From contig KV423979.1 in the NCBI GenBank assembly GCA_001632435.1, positions 101,111 to 164,831 on the forward strand: a stretch of 63,721 bases of DNA, in the 5' to 3' direction. A program made the position numbers and the translations under genes. Within the stretch, counting starts at the first letter, position 1. Each line of letters begins with the position of its first letter. Below are positions 55,617-63,721 of this stretch, one piece after another. Source of the DNA: Calocera cornea HHB12733 (taxonomy: Eukaryota; Basidiomycota; Dacrymycetes; Dacrymycetales; Dacrymycetaceae). The notes under the pieces were generated by a model, which saw nothing but the letters and a program-made list of their open reading frames with translations, was not told the origin of the DNA and did not search any database.

Positions 55617-57900
55617 CTATGCATTCTCCCTCCACCAGCTGCTATCATACAGATTTTGAGCTGCCTGCCGACGTGGCCTGCTGGCAGAAAGTGAGCCAGT
55701 ATCACCGTGCTGTGGCTCCTCTTCAGGCTGCGCCTCAATAATGTCCACCAAAGCCTCCTGTTCTTCGACCTCCACTGGTGCATCCTCTTCATCTAGCTCA
55801 GTGTCAATGTCCGTTGCAGGTATAACATCTTCCAGAACCACAGCAGCCAGGGTTGGTAGATCAGCTTGTGCCCGATGTGGAAGGATGTCCAGGAAAAGCG
55901 GAAGGTCCAGCTGTGGGAGAGCTAGTAGACGCTCTCGCATGCTCTCGCTTGCCAGACATTCATATGAGAACCGGACACCATCGACCTCGGAATGGCACAG
56001 ATACCATGCTTGCTGTACAATGGCGGGCTGATTGAGTTGTTGATATGCCTTGAGTAGCCAGCCCACAGTGCGGTTGCGCAGCCTGGGTAAAGATGTGTCA
56101 AGCATAACAGAGGATGGAGCGCAGCCTGACTGAAGCTGGCCAAGTGTTTCGTCTGCCACATCTGCTAGTGCAGACTGGCGGATACTTGTCTTCAGACGTC
56201 GTTGAAGCCCAACATCGGCAGGTTGCCAAACACCCGTACAGCTTGCTGGAATATAGTGGACAAGGACCCAAGGATGTGTCTCATGTATCCATGCCCGGAA
56301 TTCTTCACTTCGATGCACCGAGTAGACATCAATAATCCACAGGCAGGATGCATGCGAGGGACGGCTGTGGTTCTTGTTTTGTCGCTCAAAGTATGGTACC
56401 AAGAGAGTGTTGACAAACAGCTTCAGGGTGTGGAAGTTGGTCCAGTAGGTTGCAGAGTGCGAAAGCGTGAAAATATGGCCTTGCTCCACAGCCTCTTGCA
56501 GGAGCGGGTTTGAGTGGTCATTGCTGAAGGGGAGGGAGCGGTTGGTGCTTCCCTTCCAGATAGACTGGAAAGGAAGAAGTGTGCCATCCATTGCCAGGCT
56601 CGTCATGATGGTGCAGGCCCGCTTCTCCTCTTTACCAAGGACATCCACCTGGTGTGCGCCAATCGGTGCATATGAGCACTCTCCTCCATGTTGGAGGAGT
56701 AGCTGTGTTTCATCGGAATTGACAATACAGGCTGCTGGGATGTAGAAGTGCTGGAGTGCATAGGCTGCGCGCAAAGCAGCTTTATATGTTGAAGTACGCC
56801 AGTCTTCTGGAAGCTTGTGCGCAGCCTTGGTAGCACGTCGCAGAGTCCAGCCCAACTGCTCTCGCAAGAATCGTCGGACAAATCGTATAGATGCTCGGAA
56901 GGGTAGGCCAGTCTGCGCAACTCGCTGGGAGAACACAATGTTGCAACCATTTGCCAGGTGTCCAACAATGATTCCACGTGCAGTGAATGCAGAAATTGAG
57001 ATCCCTGCCTCTCGCAGTCGTAGAAGCTGGAGCTTGATAGACTCGACCACATCTGGGAAGGGTGCCTGCTGTGGTATTAGCTGATGAAGGATGCGCAGCC
57101 TATTCTCACCACTTACCAGAATGCGCTGTGAGCCAGCTTTGTTGTAAACAGGGGTATGACCATGTGATGCTGCTGCGAGCACTGCAGCAGTCCATCCAAC
57201 CCCGTCCGGCTGGTTAATCCACCGCCAGATAGTTGATGGTCTCAACTGCTGCGAGAAAACCTCTGGATTGACACGACACAGTGCTCGGTGTATTGCAGTG
57301 GGCGACCAGCCGACGGCCTTCTGTGCAGTCGTAATCTGCTGCCAAAGAAAGGGTGCCTGCCAGTTGATGCGCTTTGCCTTTGTCTCAATGCGGCGTCGTT
57401 TAGTGGGTGGTTGGGCAGCTGTTCTGAATGCTCGATGGGGACGGGATAGCTCTGCAATGTCGTTTGCTGGAATGGCAGGCTGCGCAATACAGATGACATC
57501 ACTGTCTTCGGACTCGGAGAATGGGCTATCCTCATCTTCAGAAAACAGGTAATCAAGAAACTAGTGCAGCCTATGAGTACGGCAGCTGTGGGGGAAGAAA
57601 GGATGCACGCACAGGATGGGTCTCATTGCCTGCCCTCAATCCAGCACGTTCCTCAGCCCTTCTCCTTCAATATCGCCTCACTCTCTCTTGTTGCTGCTCC
57701 TTTGCCAGCTGTGTACGTCTCACAGCAGCCTGCGCAGCCAACAGCCCCGCAGCCTCTCTCTCCTCCTGATATTCCTCCATCCGAGCATTTGCCTCCTGCA
57801 GAAAGGTTTCACGGGTGATTCGAGGGAAGTAGTCGAGCAGACCGCTGGGAGAGTAGCCTCGCTGGGAGAGTGTGGTAGTTGGATTGTGAGGGAGCCACAT
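55617..57900 (-). CDS. Pogo/CENP-B-type DDE transposase
   Basis: Cuts and pastes the surrounding element. The long last exon carries the DDE_1 catalytic core. The first Asp is in IVNSDETQLLLQHGG, then ACTIMTSLAMDGTLLPFQSI. The second Asp is in CLWIIDVYSVHRSEEFRAWI and the third in GVWQPADVGLQRRLK. Upstream are helix-turn-helix-like segments (INWQAPFLWQQITTAQKAVG, WSPTAIHRALCRVN, RPSTIWRWINQ). The N-terminal exon starts MWLPHNPTTTLSQRGYSPSG and has a coiled segment (FLQEANARMEEYQEEREAAG). An acidic C-terminal tail (TDIDTELDEEDAPVEVEEQE) ends SSWWRENA. Splicing between 57665 and about 57560 is inferred. No stop interrupts the catalytic region. Confidence 0.85.
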
Positions 57901-58124
57901 TGGAAACTCGGAGCAGATGATGCTGAGCTGAGGATTTGCGCAGCCTAAGCCAACCCTTTTATACACAGATACGAGCAAGATAGTGATTGCTGTTACTGAT
58001 TGCCGGCAGTCACGAGATTGCGCCCAGGATGTAAACAAGAGAAATGTAACGGTCATGACCAAGACCATTTCATTGCACCACATGAAAGATACATCCGTCA
58101 AGAATAGGGTCGCCGGGAGCATCG

Positions 58125-58147
58125 TTCATCTTCACTGGCCGGTACAG
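58125..58147 (-). repeat. Right terminal inverted repeat of the pogo-type transposon
   Basis: Followed by TA at 58148-58149. Confidence 0.92.
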
Positions 58148-58149
58148 TA

Positions 58150-58738
58150 TGCTGCGGCAAAGGGGGGGATTTGCTGCACTCGGGGGCCTTTTGCTGCGGC
58201 AAAGGACCCCTGCTGCAGCAAATGTGATTTGCTGCAGCAGCGCCCGTTATTCAGCAAGGTTTGTGTCCGGGCTTCATAGCCTCCTTATTTTGCTCCAGCC
58301 GCCAAACTACCTATGCCCAGCTATACCAGGGGTCCTCCTCCACCCTGGACCACCCGGTCGTCCCGGCCTCCCACTATCTCCTTGATGTACCTCACTTCCA
58401 TTGTTCAACATAGCCTTATTTACAGCATTCTATGTTACCACAATCCTACTGATAGAAAGAGTCAAACTGATACAGCGTGAGGTACGTGGGTGTCCGTGCG
58501 GTTACAAGCAACATGAAACAACAATGAGCCAATGGGGATGTAATGTCAGCGGGCCACCAGGAGGCATCCCCAATAGAGAAAAGAAAACAAGCAGTCGGAG
58601 AAAAACAACAGCCAATGCGGCGTACAAGCCATACAAGAACAGCAGGAGTGCCAGGTACACCCGGGGCACCATGATCCACGGCTTAACCAGGATCATCGCG
58701 ATCCACCCGTCCAGCTGCACCCCAAATCCCAGCCCCCC
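58150..58738. other. Gene-free region with TTGCTGCRGCAAA palindromes
   Basis: Just outside the transposon are repeated GCTGCGGCAAA/TTTGCTGC motifs at 58150-58260. They include a perfect 14-bp hairpin CTGCTGCAGCAAAT, loop GTG, ATTTGCTGCAGCAG at 58210-58240. No gene was recognised further on. Confidence 0.55.
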
Positions 58739-60084
58739 TCAGAAGTGGTCCCCGATGGCAGCCTCATCCTGGTGACGGTTATCCTCCTCTGCATGGTGCC
58801 GCCTCCTATCCATCCCAACCGCCGCGCTCGCCACTGACCTGAGCATCCGATCATAAATGTTGCAATCACCGCATATCTCCTCGAGGAAGTCCAAGGCCCT
58901 CTCGTAGGTGACGAACCGCAGCGCATTGTGCGACCTCTTGAACAGCTCTTCTATGTAGATCTCCTGGGCTTCTGCATCATTGGAACGGTTCTCGAAGAAT
59001 TCCTGTGCCCGCGCGGTGAGCAACTTCCTGCCCACCACATCCAGGGTACCCACCATCATCACAGGCGGCGGCTTGCGAACCACCGTCGGCGCCGGCGACT
59101 TGAACACAGGCACCCTTGCCTTGGGCTTCACCTCCGGCTTCACCTCCGGCTTCACCTCCGGCTTGGGCTTCACCTCCGGGACAACCTCTTCCTCCTGTTA
59201 CCAAAGTCAATACCGGTCCTGCATTCCACGATAGCACCAGCTCACCTTAACAACCGGCGACTTCAGGACCGACTTGCGAGCCTGGAACACCCGCACCCGT
59301 GAAGTGAGATCTCCCTTTCAGCCCCTGTAAGCCCGATAGACTCACTGCTTTCTGGGCCACGGATCCGCCCTCCGGCAATCCCGCTTCTGCCGCTGTGCGC
59401 TTCGCCGCGGTCGAGCTCAACCCAGAGGGCCCCGCGTGCTCTTCGGCGAAGGCCACCTTGGTTACACGTTCAGGCCCTTTCCCCTTTGCCAACTTCTTGG
59501 CTGCCTTCTCAGCGTCCAAACGGCGGCGGCGCTCTCTCGCCAGCCGAGCAAGCCGCTGTCCTTCACGGATTGTCTCGATCTCAACATAGGTCGGTGGGCC
59601 GTTAATGTTCTCTTCAGGGAAATCTTCGTCAGGTCCATCGCCCGGGGCGTAGACGACTTTCTTCAGCGGTATGCCTCTTCTATCTTTGCGTCGCTCCTCG
59701 ATCATCTTCCTATCAGCTGCAAGTTCGTGGTCAGTATATGCGCCCACCTCAACACAAGTAGTGTAGCCTACCGTAATGTTTGCAGTCCAGCCCGTTTCGT
59801 CCCTTGTAGCAGCACCCTGGACCTTGCGTCAGCGACCCAGGTGTACCCCTAGACGGCTGCCACTCACAGAAGTGTACGTTACCGTCCTTGGACTCGACAA
59901 CGGTGGGCACCCGGCGGTGCCCGCATACCTCTCCCTCCTCTGCATACTTCTCATCGTCCACCCACAGCTCCCCCTTTAAGTCCAGCACCAGCTGGGCCGT
60001 GTCCTCAGGTTCCGCCTGTCCGACCGTGCCTGGCGCAGCGACTTCCACAATCTCGTCGTCCTCTTCTTTCGTAAGGTGGGACAT
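58739..60084 (-). CDS. Unrecognised, probably transposon-associated protein with PEVK-like repeats
   Basis: Three or four exons. The start MSHLTKEEDDEIVEVAAPGT leads to LVLDLKGELWVDDEKYAEEG and GHRRVPTVVESKDGNVHFCE. A second part reads YTDHELAADRKMIEERRKDR and IPLKKVVYAPGDGPDEDFPE with a Lys-rich helical stretch. The last exon has KPKPEVKPEVKPEVKPKARV, then LLTARAQEFFENRSNDAEAQ, KRSHNALRFVTYERALDFLE and ICGDCNIYDRMLRSVASAA. No known domain was recognised. The mixed low-complexity and helical content resembles lineage-specific genes that travel with fungal transposons. A 12-bp tandem (CTTCACCTCCGG) encodes the PEVK units. Confidence 0.5.
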
Positions 60085-61468
60085 CTTGCGTAATGTTATT
60101 CGCCTGTTTGGGGATGGGCTGGTCGGGCCGGGTGGGGAGGTCGGGCAAGGTGGTGAGGTCAGGCGGGGTGGTCAGGTCGGGCGGGGTGGTCAGGTCGGGC
60201 GGGGTGGTCAGGTCGAGTCTTGCGTGTGGCTGCTCCCGGAGGTCACGGTCAACCAAGAGCTCCTCGGTATCCTGGTACACATGCATCAACGGGATGTCCA
60301 GTAGCAGGTGCACCGGGCGTACCAAGTATATGCGGCGTGGCAGGTATACCAGACCGATCTGGGAGGCGTGCTGATTCACCAGGCTGTGAGGCAGGCGAAC
60401 AACGATGTGCTGGACCAGTCCGATCAGCAGGATCCCCAGCTCCAGATGATCCGGGCGCACTACGTTGAGGCCGTACACTAGGAGCACTGAATGCTCGTTG
60501 TACTTGATGTCCTACTTCCAATATATCAGCGGGACTTCATGTGGGACCAGGACAAAGCGTGCTTACGGGGAGTCCAGTGGTGGTTGTAGAAGAAGCGATG
60601 TTGTTGCACTTCACGCGCACACTGGGTTTATATATGCTCGCGTTGGTAGCAATCCGTCACCGTCACGCGGAAGTTGCTGGAATGTGATTGTCAAAGGAGA
60701 GTGACATTCGCAAATTGACGTGACTCACCGGAATAACGATCCAACTCCTATTCGCTTCACCAAGCGCCCGAAATCCCAACAGTCTCCTCTCCGCCCAACC
60801 CCGATCTCCGCCGAATAGTACTCTGACCCTTCTGTCTGCAGCTGCGCGCCTCCCGTGATCGTCTTCCACCCCTTGGTGCATACATGCAAGTATTCTTGCC
60901 CATCACCACGGTGTATCCGTCGATCCATTCATTCCCGATCGTCCGTGTCGTCGCACATTGTGAGCGTGACAATGCCATGATTCTTCTGGAAGCTCGGGAT
61001 TAGCTGTGACTCAACCTACGAGGGATGATTTGCGCACCATAGCACCACGGCCATCAGGCGAAGCTCTGCCGATCGCCGTTAACGGTTTCCATCGTACCAG
61101 TGGGTTCCGAGTCAACACCATCCATCCCAGGCAACACTGGTGCACGCTGTCCTCCAACTGCGCGTTCTTGGAGATCCGGAAGAGGGTGGCGTATGGGGAG
61201 ATGAGGGGCACAGCGGCACGTTGGTGCTCCAGGGCCAACTGGGAGCGCATGGATGGCGCACCAGAGCGTCAGGTCCGTCGATCCAGGTAGTCCAGGAAGG
61301 GTGGGCATCAAGGAGAGACTTGCAGACGACGCGCGCATACATTCTTCGTACTTCCTTCTCGGCCACGTGCTCGGACCGTGGGCGCTTCCAGAAGAAGACA
61401 GAGACGCGTGTGCCCCGTCGGAGGAATAGCACAGCCCCTCGTCGCTTCCGGCGGCACTCGGCGGGCAT
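60005..61468 (-). CDS. Unrecognised, probably transposon-associated protein with DLTTPP repeats
   Basis: Several protein-like segments can be chained on the minus strand. These are FWKRPRSEHVAEKEVRRMYA (about 61395), ALPVGPGAPTCRCAPHLPIR, GGAQLQTEGSEYYSAEIGVG (about 60830) and GILLIGLVQHIVVRLPHSLV. The last is in a hydrophobic stretch that continues YLPRRIYLVRPVHLLLDIPL and then tandem DLTTPP units. Whether this is one gene or two is unclear. The tail of the last frame overlaps the start of the next minus-strand gene (60084) unless an intron or stop is missed. The family was not recognised. Confidence 0.35.
60139..60215. repeat. 18-bp tandem repeat encoding DLTTPP
   Basis: Four near-perfect copies of GGGTGGTCAGGTCGGGCG. 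Unrelated in sequence to the CGGARGCAAAT arrays, though it has the same period. Confidence 0.75.
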
Positions 61469-61595
61469 TTTCTTAAGGCCTGTTTCGGCGCCCCTTTCTC
61501 TCCCGCGAGGCGACGTCTCAAACGGTCTCTAGCATCACGGGCGGTCCCCTCTGCCCCTCGTTCACCTTGATCGCCTCCTCCCACTCATCGCCAAT

Positions 61596-63406
61596 ATGTC
61601 TGATCAGTTGACGGGGGGCACGGACCCGCAGCCAACCCTGATCAACGGGGTTACTGATCTCCTGGCACTCCAATCGCCCGAGGTGAGCCTGAGGACACCG
61701 CCTATCCAAGAGTCGATGCTGATTCTTCGTCCAGATTGTCTCAGCACTTCGCACCCTCGCTTGATCCAGCTTGGACACCGTGGCCCTCTGGAAGGACCAT
61801 CTCCAAGCACCTCTGGAGCGTTTTGCCAGGTGCGCATGCCTGTCACCCCGCTGCGGCCCATTCTGACTTCGTTCCAGTCACGCGTATCCTTTGACCGATG
61901 TTCCCTACGCCCTTATTGCAGCCATATCGGACAACACAAATCAAGATCCCGGTCAGCTCGGTGCTTCGCAAGCCACCGCCGCGTCTGTTCCCCCGGGTCC
62001 CGAAGGTGATGCAGCCACTGTCGAACGCCGTCAGGCAGGGCGATCTGCCACTCAGCCTCCGTGCGCAGGAGCTGCGGGGCTTCCAGGTCTGCTTGAGCCT
62101 TCAGCGTCATCTGGATCGTCCATTCCACCGGGGACCTCTGGGACAGAAGTGCCCGAGAGGCCATCAAATCCTCGACGCGTATGGCGGATGTCAGACTCAG
62201 CTCCTCCGCCGCCCAACGAGACTCTGTCTTATGCAAGCCCAAGCCCAACCAAGATGCCATCCGCCGATTGCGTTCCCAAGCTCAGTATATTTTCCCTCAA
62301 CGAATCCGTGTCTGTTTTGATCTCAAGCTTCTATACGGGTTTGGGTACGTCATGATCTGTTTCACGCCCGCTGCCAAGCCCAACCAAGATGCCATCCGCC
62401 GATTGCGTTCCCAAGCTCAGTATATTTTCCCTCAACGAATCCGTGTCTGTTTTGATCTCAAGCTTCTATACGGGTTTGGGTACGTCATGATCTGTTTCAC
62501 GCCCGCTGGTATTGTACTCACCTGCCGGTAGCGGCGCTGATAGCAGTTGTGTTCACTTGCGAAACATGGGAAGACCTTTTTTGGCGGCTCTTGGTGACCT
62601 GCCGGCTTTTTGTGTGGATCTCCTGGGACGACCATGCGGCAGACATCCCGACCATGTTACACTGCGTGACGTTCAGCACCCACACTGCGGAAGACATCCA
62701 GTGGGACGCACCTGTCCTGAACCCGAGCGGCCAGGAGGTGTTGCTGCCAAATCGGGGTTATCACTCCCATACCGCTGGATCATCTCCTACCTCTAGCCGC
62801 CGAACGCGATCGACGCAATCCACCGTCACGCAGGCGCTCCTCCATCCGTTATGGCACTTCTTGAAGCGGGTCATCCCCCGACCCCTCAATCCACAAGGGC
62901 ACATCATGATTGTGGAAGGAGTGGGGCCATCCCTTCCTCCCCCAGACGTGAGTGACAGGCCAGAGCTTGGCCGCTTGAAGCGCTGGGTCAGAGACGCGCG
63001 CACTCGCCTTTTCGGTCAGCGTCACGGCGACTTGCCCGAGTGGCTTGTGGAAATTCGAAACTGGATGGCGTGGAAGGTCTCCCTGGATGCTGCGTGGTGG
63101 CCGGACGTGACTACACCTTTCCCGAACGTGTGGGGAACTGCCCTCGCTAGTCAGACAAACTACCTGGCGAACAATTGCGCGGAGTTTGTGCTCTGGCTTG
63201 TGTTGGTCTCTTCCCTCCTTCTCATACTACTGGAATCACTGACCCTCGTCCTCCAGGTTATCCGGGCTTTTCTCTGTGCCTCCCGAATTTCTCAACCAAC
63301 CCGGAACATTCCACCTCGTGACTTGCAATATCAAGGACGCTTCACGCGTTTGTCAACACACGGGCGCCGAAAAGCGTCCCACCGGCGATCCATCCTTGGC
63401 AACTAA
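61596..63406 (+). CDS. Unrecognised multi-exon protein with hydrophobic segments, probably transposon-associated
   Basis: The start MSDQLTGGTDPQPTLINGVT is followed by frames joined by presumed short introns. These are SRSARCFASHRRV, then QAQYIFPQRIRVCFDLKLLY and GFGYVMICFTPA, and WEDLFWRLLVTCRLFVWISW. LLNPQG-type text leads to HIMIVEGVGPSLPPPDVSDR, WVRDARTRLFGQRHGDLPEW and EFVLWLVLVSSLLLILLESL, a clear membrane segment. A 45-residue block is present twice in tandem (62239-62508). Exon joins are not resolved. It is divergently transcribed from the minus-strand gene at 60005. No family was recognised. Confidence 0.4.
62239..62508 (+). repeat. Perfect 135-bp tandem duplication inside a coding exon
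   Basis: 62239-62373 and 62374-62508 are identical over 135 bp (45 codons), so the frame is preserved. Each unit encodes PNQDAIRRLRSQAQYIFPQR then IRVCFDLKLLYGFGYVMICF. Identity at every base indicates a very recent event or an assembly artefact. Confidence 0.9.
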
Positions 63407-63707
63407 AAAACGCGATGGAGTGCGCGATTTCCCGGCTGCCTGTCACCCACTCTGCCTCCTTTGTCTCCTGGTACTGTCGTGGCTGCGGATGAAATATCCC
63501 ACTAGCAGCCAACATCGATTTGTACAGCTGATGCGTAATGGTACATGGGCAACGCTACCATTGGTTCCTTACGATGAGCTGCATGTTCTCATGGACGCCG
63601 ACCTGGATTGGCAGCAAGAGAAATTGGCTCGCGCGGAGGCTCAGAACATCAAGAAGGGACAGGGCAAGGGCAAAGGGAAGGGCAAACGCCAGGGCCAGAG
63701 CAGGTGA
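63276..63707 (+). CDS. Unrecognised protein, possibly the last exon of the preceding gene
   Basis: The second half is protein-like (SSQHRFVQLMRNGTWATLPL, VPYDELHVLMDADLDWQQEK) and ends with a basic Gly/Lys/Gln-rich tail (KGQGKGKGKGKRQGQSR). The first half overlaps the preceding frame and is probably intronic or non-coding. It may be the 3' exon of the gene at 61596. Confidence 0.35.
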   Translation: MPPEFLNQPGTFHLVTCNIKDASRVCQHTGAEKRPTGDPSLATKKRDGVRDFPAACHPLCLLCLLVLSWLRMKYPTSSQHRFVQLMRNGTWATLPLVPYDELHVLMDADLDWQQEKLARAEAQNIKKGQGKGKGKGKRQGQSR

Positions 63708-63721
63708 GGCAACGAAGGGGC

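Larger units (their letters stand above)
55489..58147. mobile_element. Complete pogo-type (Tc1/mariner superfamily) DNA transposon
   Basis: Perfect 23-bp terminal inverted repeats, CTGTACCGGCCAGTGAAGAT plus GAA at 55489-55511 and the reverse complement at 58125-58147. TA dinucleotides flank them at 55487-55488 and 58148-58149, the expected target duplication. Subterminal GTAACGG motifs occur at both ends. One minus-strand transposase gene fills the element. Perfect ends and a long intact frame suggest recent, possibly current, mobility. Confidence 0.92.

Noticed and set aside
60139..60215. DLTTPP 18-bp repeat as part of the 18-nt CGGARGCAAAT family
   Set aside because: Same period but unrelated sequence; it is a coding repeat with nearly identical units.

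Overview
The window looks like a chromosome segment from a basidiomycete fungus, most likely an Agaricomycete and perhaps a polypore. The reasons are the dense, GC-rich, intron-rich genes with introns of about 45-60 bp, the typical fungal gene set, and several DNA-transposon relics. No organellar, bacterial or rRNA/tRNA sequence was recognised. Exon structures were read by eye from splice signals and protein-family patterns, so gene spans are solid but individual splice sites are provisional.

Layout, left to right. 1-3 kb: a transposon-associated ORF and an unrecognised multi-exon gene (1222-2979, minus). 3.5-7.2 kb: a VNX1/CAX-type vacuolar cation/H+ antiporter, followed by a degenerate 18-nt repeat array and an AT-rich island. 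9.7-24 kb: a compact housekeeping block with HIS1, an unknown protein, a divergent beta-tubulin, a ZUP1/Mug105-like C78 peptidase, a histone-fold DPB3/CHRAC-like protein, a HIT hydrolase, a ZNG1-like zinc chaperone GTPase, a STYX-like pseudophosphatase and a HUT1 nucleotide-sugar transporter. 24.2-31.9 kb: a second 18-nt array, a DDB1 homologue, a foldback element full of telomere-like repeats, a relic of the DDB1 3' end and a coiled-coil protein. 32-36.3 kb: SHE9/MDM33, an isochorismatase-fold protein that lacks catalytic residues, the SDH6/SDHAF1 assembly factor and a third 18-nt array that is partly inverted.

37.5-39.3 kb holds two tandem, three-exon metallothionein genes of 33 codons each, with a shared promoter architecture. 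39.5-41.1 kb and 47.7-49.2 kb hold two copies of a long-inverted-repeat element (arms 513 and 424 bp, loop about 656 bp). Between and after them lie cytosolic leucyl-tRNA synthetase, mitochondrial ribosomal protein uL29m, an NDUFAF6-like complex I factor, a 2OG-Fe(II) oxygenase, an MFS transporter, V-ATPase subunit d and an unknown single-exon gene. 55.5-58.1 kb is a complete pogo-type DNA transposon with 23-bp terminal inverted repeats and TA target duplications. The remainder to 63.7 kb carries unrecognised, probably transposon-associated genes, one with a perfect 135-bp in-frame duplication.

The most unusual items are three. (1) The long-inverted-repeat element: in each copy the two arms carry copy-specific variants, and the mirror symmetry extends into sequence not shared between copies. 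(2) The family of 18-nt degenerate arrays (core CGGARGCAAAT) at three loci. (3) The metallothionein pair, whose genes are too short and intron-split to appear as ORFs.
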